NCBI GenBank assembly: GCA_907164885.2
Contig: OU015495.1
Location: 100,226,827 to 100,290,826 of the forward strand
From: Dolomedes plantarius
Lineage: Eukaryota; Arthropoda; Arachnida; Araneae; Dolomedidae
Length of the DNA stretch: 64,000 nt
Reading direction: 5' to 3'
Below the pieces are notes generated by a model that worked only from the letters and a program-made list of their open reading frames with translations, was not told where the DNA came from and searched no databases. Numbering within the stretch: the stretch's first letter is position 1; the number at the start of each line of letters is the position of its first letter. This document shows positions 35,851-45,387 of the stretch, in pieces. Both the position numbers and the translations under genes were made by a program.

Positions 35851-36290
35851 TCGATTTTTAAACATACTATACAATATGTCACTCTAAATTAACAATTCGT
35901 TAGAAGCGGAGAATTTAATCTTTGAAATAGTGCCTCATTTATCGATTTTGGTTAAGTGTGAAGGGAGAGAAAGGGATCGTCCCAAAAAGTCACCTTCTAG
36001 AAATAATGTACATGGTTTTTCCATGCAAAAAGAATAATGTACACCTACGCCGATGTTGCCAATAAAGAAACTCATTAATGAAATCCCAGTATGAAAATAA
36101 AAGCAAACGATTTTTAGATTTAAAAGTCCAATGCGATTAATAATGGTAAAATAAAAAAAGCTAGCGCGCACTCCATCTAGGGACGAAAAATTGTTTATGT
36201 TTATACTTCGATTTTTAAACAAACAATAAGATGTGTAATTCTAAATTAACAATTCACACGAAGTGGAGATTTTAATCTTTAAAATGGTAC
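35851..36290 (+). repeat. Diverged direct repeat, about 80 bp, spaced by 355 bp
   Basis: CTTCGATTTTTAAACA, then TCTAAATTAACAATTC and a TTTAATCTTT segment occur at about 35851-35935 and again at 36207-36290 in the same order and strand. The intervening 270 bases are not obviously repeated. This suggests an old duplication of one segment. Confidence 0.6.
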
Positions 36291-36590
36291 AATGTGGGAG
36301 GGAAGGAATTTAACACGTATGTTTGTATTCTTTAAACGTAATGAATAAAAATTAAATAAAAGCATCAAAAGTGATCAAAGTAACGTATTTACAAATATAA
36401 GTAGAAACAGCAATTCATAGAAATACATTTCCTAGGCGTCTTTCTATTACTATACTAATGTTAATAAGAAAATAATTGAAATTTTTAAACAGAAACTTAA
36501 AAAATCATGGATTCTGTACGCTGACAACTCTACTTTTGCTGTTCCAGGTCTTTATTCTATCTCCTTTGTGACCAAAATAAAGAAAATTAT

Positions 36591-37205
36591 TCATGGAAAT
36601 ATTTCAAGAAATATTTCTAACAAATACCAGTGAGAATTGGGCAGCACAAAAATACGCACGGAAATCGTAATTTTTTGGAGAAGAGCATTTCTTCCATTCT
36701 GTCTGTATACGCCGGCATACAACAAAAACAAGCGGCCTGCTCGATGGGTGGGAGCCAAGATCGTAAACCATTTCTCGAAACAGCTTCGATAACTAGAAAA
36801 CATGGACTACGATGCCGCGCAGTAAACACTTTTTCCGCATGCCTTCCGCTGACTAAGTGGATATACTCGTACACACGTTATTCTGCCGTCAGAATCATAA
36901 ATTCGTGGTCGCCACCTCTGATTGGCAAACTTCAAAATACACCAGTTTTGCATGACTGAATTCAGACATGTGGGGAGATTTTCTTTCCCAGTCTAAAAGC
37001 AATAAGAATAGCTTAGGGAAACGCGTCAAAATAATAAATGGTAATTCTTTCCTGTGGTATTGGCGTGTGTTCCAGAAATTCGGTGAAAAAAATGAACATA
37101 TTACGCTTTGTTTTCTCAGGCGTGACGTCGTTTTTCGCATAGTGGTCTTTGACTGTGGGAAAGTTCCAGCTAAAGTAATAAATGCATCTCTCATGTGTTA
37201 GAATT
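36591..37205. other. GC-richer block with overlapping open frames on both strands
   Basis: Open frames of 109 (36630-36959, +), 77 (36968-37201, +) and 99 residues (36895-37194, -) overlap antisense. None has a recognisable motif, and no splice signals frame a single reading. The composition differs from its surroundings, so this may be the remains of a retroelement or a promoter-proximal region. No function is proposed. Confidence 0.35.
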
Positions 37206-37338
37206 TCCTCACAACCTTCTGAAAAAATCCTAAATTCCCCTACCGAAATCGGTCCATTACCCGATGGGTTATTAATGTCTATAAGAAATGATTTTTTCAG
37301 GAATAAGCACAGATACTAGTGGCACACCAAATTAAGTA

Positions 37339-37819
37339 CACCTGTCCCTCAATTTGTACCGTACACGGTTTATGCGGTTTTGCTTTTACACGGTTTCTAA
37401 ATTTTATAAATAAAAATATATCGATGTATTATTTGATTATTTGAGTGTTTTACATTGAACGCACTCATTCATTACCTATACAGACGTCACAAGTGCATTG
37501 CGTCGCGTTTAGCATTGGCGCCGTTAAAGGGGATTTTGTTTCATTTACATACTGTCATTACTAGTTCAGTTCTGCACGAGGTAAAATGAAGTAATTTTTG
37601 AAACACATATGTAAATAGATAATTTATCATTACATATTACTTAAATTGCTTTGTCTTCACTTCGGCATAAACTCTTTTCATTTTTACACTGTTACTATAA
37701 ACATAACTACGGCTTGTACCTATCCCCTTGTATAATATGAATGCTGTGTCCTGGTTTACACGGTTCGATTTACACGATTTGCCGTGAAACGCATCTATCG
37801 TGTATATCGAGGGATAGTG
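37339..37819. mobile_element. Pogo-like MITE
   Basis: Left end CACCTGTCCCTCAATTTGTA and reversed right end CACTATCCCTCGATATACAC are inverted copies flanked by TA. Repeated TTTACACGGTT words lie near both ends. Such TA-flanked elements with CCCTC ends and repeated ACACGG words belong to the pogo/Tigger group. No transposase is present in the 481 bp. Confidence 0.7.
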
Positions 37820-38649
37820 TAAATGCATAATTTCGTATATTATTGAACAAAAATATATATTCCATTTTGAAAGCGCATTTTAAATTATTTATATACTGAG
37901 TTTCAAAACATACTGTTGAATAATCTTTCAAATAAAGCTGCCTCAGTGAAACATAGCAGAGTCTTGATAAGGAAAAAAAAATACGACTCGAAGAATCAAA
38001 AATAAAAGTTTAATTACATTTTATAGTAACTAACATAGCGTTGGGTAACTTACCCAAACAGCTAAAAAAAGTCAAGGCAATAACAAATGCCCCAAGCTCA
38101 AAAGCTCTCTGTTACAAGTATGTACTCCCCTTTTATACCCGAGTACTTACATACAATTTTACATATCGATTGAAGGAGCTAGTATCGATACAAAAAGAAA
38201 TAAAAACAGAAAAAACGGAGTTGTGACCTCACTCCTTCAGAGTGGCGTCATACATACAGCATGAAGCAACATTACTGTGAAAATGGGAAGTGCAAAGAAC
38301 CGGGTTACTAACACATACAATTTTATCAGAGGGGAAGAAGAGGTTATACGTAAATTAAAGTGTATATACCAGTAAGTTTGGTTTTAAAACCAGAAAAATT
38401 TTGATAGGCTAAATATCTGAGGGTTATACAACGGTTTACGCAATTTAAGCTACACTGTAAGTTGTTCGTGTATATCCTGCAAAAACAGATAATTTTCACA
38501 TGCAAAATTCTGGGACTAACGTGTTTATTTCTCCAGAAAGAAAATTAAAACTATTATTTCTGTATGTAACGGAGTTTTTTCAAGAAGTTTAAGCAATTTT
38601 TATTTTACATTCATCGTAATACAGTACTTATAATTTTGTTTCCGCACGG
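37820..38649. other. Unassigned intergenic sequence
   Basis: No motif, repeat or exon signal was recognised. Confidence 0.5.
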
Positions 38650-38785
38650 TGTCCGAATGACGTGGGAGCTGGCTTCGGATCTATAATTTTATGGTTGAAA
38701 TCATGGGTAAGCATGATTGTTTGGATACGTCTAAAATCGGCTTTAAGCTGCAAGTACCAGTCTCTTTAGCCTTGGTATAGTAAAA
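38650..38785 (+). repeat. SINE-like relic, copy 1
   Basis: Contains AAAATCGGCTTTAAGCTGCA and a GTACCAGTCTCTTTAGCC tail that align with the copies at 39340 and 39655. The promoter half is badly decayed, so the call depends on the other copies. Confidence 0.4.
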
Positions 38786-39174
38786 GTCGAACATAACACT
38801 CTAAAATCAAGTAAATCAAGGGAAAATGACCCCTTTTTTGTACCTTCAAGCATAAAAAAAGGAATACTTTGTAGCATTGTGTTTCATTGTTACGATTATT
38901 GACTACCGGATGCTTTTAGAGGCACATAAATCTTCTTCTACATGTTCGAGAGTAATCTGGAACTCTGCCGACAACGGCTGAGTCTGGTCACGATTAAAAC
39001 CCGATTTTCATCAATCCTTGCTTCGTTTTATCACTTGCTTTGTTAATGAAATCGTCTATAACTACCTTTAACCGGATGTTTACTGAATTCTTAACTCGGT
39101 GATGTTATTACTATGAAATTCATTTGGGACCCATACATTACAATATATTAACAGAATAACAGTCACACATTTTT

Positions 39175-39251
39175 CATAATGATGATGTACATTAAAGTAC
39201 ATCATCATTATGAAATGTACATCATCATTATGAATGTACATCATCATTATG
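39175..39251. repeat. Perfect 16-bp hairpin and three tandem copies of its arm
   Basis: CATAATGATGATGTAC (39175-39190) is separated by ATTAAA from its perfect complement (39197-39212). The complement is then repeated exactly at 39217-39232 and 39236-39251 with 3-4 base spacers. Confidence 0.95.
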
Positions 39252-39339
39252 ATGATGTTTCATAATGATAGATTTTTGTGCTTCATATTAGTATATTTTA
39301 AGGAACACCTGAAAAATATTTTCTATTTACCGTCTTTCA

Positions 39340-39440
39340 GTACAGTGCTTGTGCGGGTTCGAGTCCCACTATTGGCATGGATGCTTGTAGCCATTTGAAA
39401 TCGGCTTGAAACTGTAGGTCCGGTCTTATTAGCCCTTGTG
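39340..39440 (+). repeat. tRNA-derived SINE-like relic, copy 2
   Basis: CGGGTTCGAGTCCCAC near 39355 fits a polymerase III box B (GGTTCGANNCC). It is followed by TTGGCATGGATG and a TGAAATCGGCTTGAAACTGT core shared with the other copies. No box A or target duplication was recovered, so it is an old 5'-truncated copy. Confidence 0.55.
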
Positions 39441-39654
39441 TATCAAATGTAAAACTCTCAACCAGACTTTTAACTGGTATTTAATTCTTTTTACATAATC
39501 TAAGAATAGTGTTAATTATAAATATAGTAATGATGAGGGTCTGGGAAATCAAGTCCCGAAGATGGTCTGACTTTTCTTTGGAGTCACGTGTAACATAAAA
39601 ACTTCGTAACAAAGAGAGTCTGACAGTTGAGTGTTTTTCGGAGAATCGTTAATA

Positions 39655-39765
39655 CTTAGACTCTTTGATAATGTCAGTCTGTGAGTTTGAGTCCCACAAT
39701 TAGCATGAGTGTTTTCATCCACGGAAAATTATTGTAAGTCCTAGTCTTTTTTTCCGAGGAAAAGT
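39655..39765 (+). repeat. tRNA-derived SINE-like relic, copy 3
   Basis: GAGTTTGAGTCCCACAATTA and GCATGAGTG match the box-B region of copy 2, and a GTAAGTCCTAGTCTTTTT tail matches its 3' core. Divergence is high. Confidence 0.45.
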
Positions 39766-40690
39766 TCACCAGAGTGCTCAAGAAAACAAACTTTCGAAGG
39801 TGAGGTGATTTAAGACTCTTTATTAGCATTATGTAAATAAAAAATTACTGATTACGTTTAAACACTATTCTCAAATCCCAATATTCCTTAACCTCAAACG
39901 TATGTGTCACTTTTGAACATGTTATATTTGCAATATCCGAAATGTATACACAATTGCTGACTAGAAATGTTACTTATGTTATAAATATTCGAATAAACAA
40001 AAAATATAATCAGAGATTTTATTTGCGGATTTTCGATTGCAACTCACTAACACCAGTAAAAAATTTTGAAACGCCTATGGCATACAAAAGAGTTTTTCCC
40101 AGTCCATATAAACAAACAAGATTTCTTGTCTATAGAAGAGAAATAATACTATAATTTTAAGGGTTTCTGTTAGCCCTACATCAATTATCTTTCGAGACGA
40201 AGGAAATAAACAATAAATCAGTTTCACTGGAAGGTATCCAACTGTGGTGATTTTCAGAAATGTTTTGTTTAGGTCAGTAGATAACAAATATTAGAAATAG
40301 AAACGAAACTATATGATTTGAGATTTTAAAACACGAGAATCTATATTCAGCTTATTAAAAATGTAGTCACGTAATCTGAATTTGATAAGCTATAATTTTA
40401 AGCTATAATTTTAAACATAAGCTTTTTTTTATCCTTGGCTAGTATAATTTAAAATTAGATTTAGGAGATAACAAATGCATTTAGCATAATAACGATTCAT
40501 TAAATTATTTTTCCTTTAATATCTTGTTCATGAACAACAAAAAAAGAAAGCATTTTAATATTACATGTAAACGAGATGTAAAAAAAGTAAGAACTAAAAG
40601 ACATTATTCATACGATCATAGGTATAATTAGAGATGATAATTATATGATAACCGCGAAGACTTAAAAAAATTAAGCATTTTAACCGGGGA
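39766..40690. other. Unassigned intergenic sequence
   Basis: Two antisense 70-residue frames overlap at 39942-40287 without any motif. Nothing else seen. Confidence 0.5.
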
Positions 40691-40714
40691 GGGTAAATAG
40701 AGAGCAGATTTTCC

Positions 40715-41225
40715 TCTCAACATTTGCTTTTAGGAGGGAGTGCTCCGAATTGCCCAGTTAGCAAGTGCCCTTTGACAATCTTTCATATTTTAACTTCATG
40801 TAAACGTTTTAAAAATTTATACATAAGATTTTTTAACTGTTCATCTCCATCTTTATCGCTTTTAATTGGTGAACATCCGTATCCTGCGCTGTTCACATTC
40901 ATCTGTCATATCAGTTTTTATTCGCTAATTTAATTTAGGTAAAACTGTTCATATTATATTTATACTCAGATGTATTATATTTTATACATTTTTGTTTGTG
41001 TTTTTATGGTTTTATACGATACTTTGACTGGTTTTATCACTGTATTTCATAAGTATATATTTTTTATCATTGTTTCAATTCATTGCGGTTTTAAAATGGT
41101 GACATAGACATGTTCTTTTCGGGATTTACCACGTGTTTGGCGAAGCATGTCCTCTTTGGACCTTGTGCCATAAAACCCCAAACAACCAAACCAAATCAAA
41201 CCTAACCTCTTAACAAAATTTTTTT
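40715..41225 (+). mobile_element. 3' end of a non-LTR retrotransposon (LINE)
   Basis: A short coding tail with a Cys/Cys/His/Cys motif is followed by a 3' untranslated region and a simple-sequence tail built from AACCAAACC-type units near 41190-41220. 5' truncation and a short repeat tail are the normal signs of target-primed insertion. The family is not determined; Jockey-like is plausible. Confidence 0.7.
40724..40933 (+). pseudogene. LINE ORF2 C-terminal fragment with terminal Cys/His motif
   Basis: The frame reads GSAPNCPVSKCPLTIFHILT, then SCKRF, and ends FTFICHISFYSLI before a stop. The motif C-x4-C-x5-H-x4-C is the terminal zinc-knuckle-like element of many arthropod LINE polyproteins, placed after the RNase H domain. 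Reverse transcriptase, endonuclease and RNase H are absent upstream, so this is only the last 70 or so codons. The phrase near the C-terminus (GEHPYPALFTF) is also typical of that tail. There is no start codon in the usual sense. Confidence 0.65.
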
Positions 41226-41286
41226 TGTTAACCAATGCTTATGGGCTTAAATGCTTTTGGATGTGAAATTCAAAAGAATAATTTAA

Positions 41287-41349
41287 TTTGAACTTATATA
41301 TACATACACACATATATATATACATATATATATATACATACATATATAT
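41287..41349. repeat. (TA)n-(CATA)n tract
   Basis: TA units mixed with TACATA units, directly to the left of the hAT element. Confidence 0.9.
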
Positions 41350-41843
41350 CAGGGGTTTCCAACTTACAAGTGTCCGAGGGCCGCAATCGATAACACCTGT
41401 CTAGTGGCGGGCCGCAATTTAACCAGGACCATACCCAGGACTTTTATTCTTGAGGGAGGGGGATTTGGAGGATTTGTGTATAGTATGTACTATGAAATTT
41501 TTAATAATTCGAGGATGAACCTCCAACAACGACCTTGATTATAACTGGCCAACTTTCGTTAAATTACACAGACACACACAAAAAAAGTCAAATAAGAAGT
41601 GGGGGGGGGTATGAAATAGAACATGAGTGGCCACCCTACTTTTCATGGAATTCGAGGAAAAATCAATCTTTTTTGTAAATGAACAGCATTCGAAAACAAT
41701 AAAGATTTTTACAAAAACATTTTTCGTTAACTAAGAATATCTAAATTGATGCTGCAAATTATTTTTCTAGAAGTCTTCGCGGGCCGCAAAAAAGGGCACC
41801 CCGGGCCGCATGCGGCCCGCGGGCCGCCAGTTGGAAACCCCTG
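41350..41843. mobile_element. Non-autonomous hAT element inside a microsatellite
   Basis: CAGGGGTTTCCAACTTACAA at the left and its near complement CCAGTTGGAAACCCCTG at the right. Subterminal GGGCCGC words lie near both ends, and TATATATAT flanks on both sides are compatible with an 8-bp duplication. The 494-bp body has no transposase. Confidence 0.85.
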
Positions 41844-42434
<591 letters not shown>

Positions 42435-42663
42435 CAGGGTTACTACAAATACTAAATGGATAGCCTCAAAAAGTCTATCCGGTTGCAAGCATTGCTCGAT
42501 AATTGTTCAACGCCTACTAAATAAAACTGCTCTGAAGCGAAAGAATTTTGTTAGCCTCACTAAATCTATAATCTCATATTTGTAATAGGAATGTTTTGGA
42601 ATCGTCTCATGAAAAGAAGTTTCATACAATGTAAAAAGCTACTGAAATAAACTACACTCAATT

Positions 42664-42789
42664 TTATACATTGATCGTTGTATTTATTATATATATATAG
42701 ATATAATATATTTATGGCATTAATTGCATACATTGTCCGTTGAATTTAATTTTATTGTACTCCGTAGCGAAGTGCGGGTTTTCAGATAG
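42664..42789 (+). mobile_element. Helitron family A, 3' end
   Basis: Carries TTAATTGCATACATTGTCCG, the CCGTAG-GAAG-GCGGG hairpin and an end ATAG where the family has CTAG. It matches the last 120 or so bases of 1423-2162. The 5' part is missing. Confidence 0.75.
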
Positions 42790-42862
42790 TCTATATATAT
42801 AAAACAGTTCCGTAACTGACTGGCTGACTGACTGACAGATAACTCACAGACCAAACCGATTC
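42790..42862 (+). mobile_element. Helitron family A, 5' end directly after another copy's 3' end
   Basis: Starts TCTATATATATAAAACAGTT at the base after the previous copy's end and continues through the GACTGACTGACAGATAAC region to ACCAAACCG, where similarity stops. Confidence 0.8.
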
Positions 42863-43570
42863 TCATTGCAAATGGTTCTTATTGTGAGACTCCCTAATAA
42901 GTGATAATATTTTTCCAACTTAATATTCAAATAACACAAATTAAGCATAAAAAAGATCATAACCACGTAGGATATATTGTTTATATACAATCATGTAAAT
43001 TTAGGTTGAGCATGGAGTTCTGTTTCACCGTATTAATTTAAATTTTATGAAACTAAATACAGAATATGTGATTCTACACTGCCAGAAATTCGGCTGTGAG
43101 GAGTTTATGATAATTGTATTACTCCAATGACTATTACTGTAGTGCAACCGTTAAATGTAATTTTACCATTTCTTAAATAATTTTCATTACCATTTCTGAG
43201 TAAAACCATTTCTTAAATAATCGAGTTTACCGTTTCTTATATAACAGAGCGTGAAGACTCTTTACGAAGCAAAAAATCTCAGATAGGATGTTTCCGGGTT
43301 TCAGAAGGAAATTGCACTTTAGCACCAAGGGAAAAAGCAACTGAAGAGACTGCTGAAGTTACTGGAATTGGGGTAGAACAATGTCCGGGATACTCGTAAA
43401 AAGCCCGAAACTTAATGATACAAGTTTTAATTCCGTCGACTAAATGTGGCTAGAACAATCTTGAGTAATCGTAACTAGGGATCATTAAATAGCTAGTGGA
43501 TTTGGTTCTTGGTGAAAATGCTTGATTCCACCAATTGACAAATAAAATATTGATAATATGTATGTATGTA

Positions 43571-43572
<2 letters not shown>
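42863..43572. other. Unassigned intergenic sequence
   Basis: Three imperfect copies of a CCATTTCTTAAATAAT segment occur at about 43168-43240. No gene or transposon was recognised. Confidence 0.5.

Positions 43573-43644
<72 letters not shown>
43573..43644. repeat. (TA)n array
   Basis: About 70 bases of TA after a (TATG)n start, ending at the CAGGGTTACT terminus of the mariner-type element. Confidence 0.95.
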
Positions 43645-43647
<3 letters not shown>

Positions 43648-45103
43648 GGTTACTAAAAAAGAATCATTCATTTTCCGATCATTCAAAACCCGATTTATTC
43701 AAAAGTATTATACTTACAAATATGATTGATATTCGAAAATAACCACAAAATATTCAAGTTTTATGCTCACTCTACAAATATTCTATGTGTGCCCCTTTGG
43801 TCAAAACGACACATGTCCAGGGGGTAGTTGAATTCATTCCACACATTTTGTAGCGTGATCGCGTCAATGTTCATCAATGCATCACTGATCCGTTTCTTCA
43901 GCTCTTCTATCGTTTTTGGTAGTGGGAGTACATAAACAATGTCCTTAATGTGTCCCCAAAGGAAGAAGTCACACGGCGTTAAATCCGGTGACCTGGGAGG
44001 CCAGAGTAAGAAAGCGAGGTCATTATCACAAACACGGCCAATCCAGCGATGCGGGAGTTGATCGTTCAGGTAAGCACGAACATCGAGGCTGCAATGAGAG
44101 GGTGCCCCGTGTTGTTGGTAGACAAAATCCGTGGAATCTTCGGCTACTTGCGGAAACAACCATAACTGCAACATGTCTAGGTAAATTGAACAATTCACAG
44201 TCTTCTCAATGAAGAAAAACGGCCCATACACCTTTGTTTTTGAAATTGCACAAAAAAACATTGACCTTTGGTGAATCTCTTTCAATTGTCACAATTGCAC
44301 GTGGATTTTCAGTACCTCAGAATCGCACATTGTGACGATTCACTTTACCGGTTAAATGGAATGTCGCTTCATCGCTGAATTTCAACTTGTCGGCGAAGTA
44401 GTCATCCTGTAATGTTCTGATGCAAAATTCCAATCGGCGGACATTATCTTCCGGCGTTAAGTGTTGCAAGAGCTGCACACGATATGGTTTGAATTGTAAC
44501 CGCCGTCGCAAAATTTTCCAAACAGTTTGCTGCGGTATACCAAGTTCGCGGCTTGCTCGGTTCGTTTATTTCTTCGGAGAACGCACGAAACTTTCCCTCA
44601 CTCTCACCACTGTTTCGTCTGACACTTGTGGTCGACCGGTGCTTTTACCTTTACATAAACAACCATTGTCCTTGAATTGCCGATACCACCAAAAATGCTT
44701 TGTTTACAAGGCGGATCTTTTCCGTACTGCCTTCTGAAAGAACGTTGCACTGCTACAACAGACGAACATTTGCATATTCTAGGACGCAAAAACTCTTTTC
44801 TCGCTTTGCCTCCATTTCGGGAGAGACTGAATTGAACTCGTTAGAATAACTGAATGATACTGAACTAGTGCTGCCACGCCACCTGGTGTACAAAGCCACC
44901 TCGTGGCGTGGCAGCACTAGTTCAAGTTTGTACACCATGTGGCGTGGCAGCACTAGTGACCAAAGGGGCACACATAGAATATTTGTAGAGTGAGCATAAA
45001 ACTTGAATATTTTGTGGTTATTTTCATATATCAATCACATTTGTAAGTATAATACTTTTGAATAAATCGGGTTTTGAAAGTGAAGGATTCTTTTGTAGTA
45101 ACC

Positions 45104-45106
<3 letters not shown>
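43645..45106 (-). mobile_element. Mariner-type transposon with about 155-bp terminal inverted repeats
   Basis: Left end CAGGGTTACTAAAAAAGAAT and reversed right end CAGGGTTACTACAAAAGAAT are flanked by TA and lie between two (TA)n arrays. The inverted repeats extend about 155 bases, to the segment with TGTGTGCCCCTTTGGTC. A 60-base local inverted duplication near 44860-44960 (GTGCTGCCACGCCAC and its complement) lies just inside the right repeat. The 1462-bp element holds a nearly full-length but broken transposase gene. Confidence 0.9.
43767..44815 (-). pseudogene. Mariner-type DD-D transposase pseudogene
   Basis: The original start is most likely the Met codon at 44813-44815 (MEAKREKSFCVLEYA). 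The parts then run in order with frame changes: QRSFRRQYGKDPPCKQSIF (N-terminal helix-turn-helix), RRRLQFKPYRVQLLQHLTPE, the first catalytic block KLKFSDEATFHLTGKVNRHN (about 44330-44390), VFCAISKTKVYG-type sequence, then VYQQHGAPSHCSLDVRAYLN and WPPRSPDLTPCDFFLWGHIK (about 43930-43985), ending near 43767. The second catalytic position has His (QQHGAP) where this family has Asp. There are at least one premature stop near 44317 and frameshifts near 44600 and 44780. Dead, but recent enough to be read almost end to end. Confidence 0.9.

Positions 45107-45157
<51 letters not shown>
45107..45157. repeat. (TA)n array
   Basis: A 51-base TA tract between the mariner-type element and a pogo-like MITE. 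Confidence 0.95.
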
Positions 45158-45160
<3 letters not shown>

Positions 45161-45322
45161 TTTTGTATAATGGCCAGTAATGGTTTTGAAAAATATGGGC
45201 CGTTTTAAAGAGTGGCTGTTGAAAAGGGTTATCTTCAATAGCCTTGTCTCTATGAAATCCTTCATTGGTTGTGAACAAAATATGTCCGTTTGGAGGGGTG
45301 GCCTTGTACAGAAGTTTCCCTA
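45158..45322. mobile_element. Short pogo-like MITE
   Basis: The left segment AGCTTTTGTATAATGGCCA and the reversed right segment AACTTCTGTACAAGGCCAC are diverged inverted copies at the borders of simple-sequence arrays. Words such as AGACAAGGCTATTGAAGATA inside resemble subterminal pogo repeats. No coding capacity. Confidence 0.45.
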
Positions 45323-45387
45323 TATGTATGTATGCAGGTATGTATGCATGTATGTATGTATGCATGTATTTGTGCATGTATGTAGCA
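45323..45387 (+). repeat. (ATGT)n microsatellite, left part
   Basis: Imperfect TATG units with GCATG variants. It continues at 47569-47650 after the inserted transposon, and the junction word TGTAGCA is repeated on both sides. Confidence 0.9.

Noticed and set aside
39350..39420. Possible tRNA gene because of a GGTTCGAGTCCC word
   Set aside because: No acceptor stem, D arm or anticodon arm can be folded around it. It fits a SINE box B relic.
42436..42460. Second terminus of the mariner family (CAGGGTTACTACAAATAC)
   Set aside because: Similarity to the 43645 element ends after about 17 bases and no partner was found. It may be a relic, but support is too weak.
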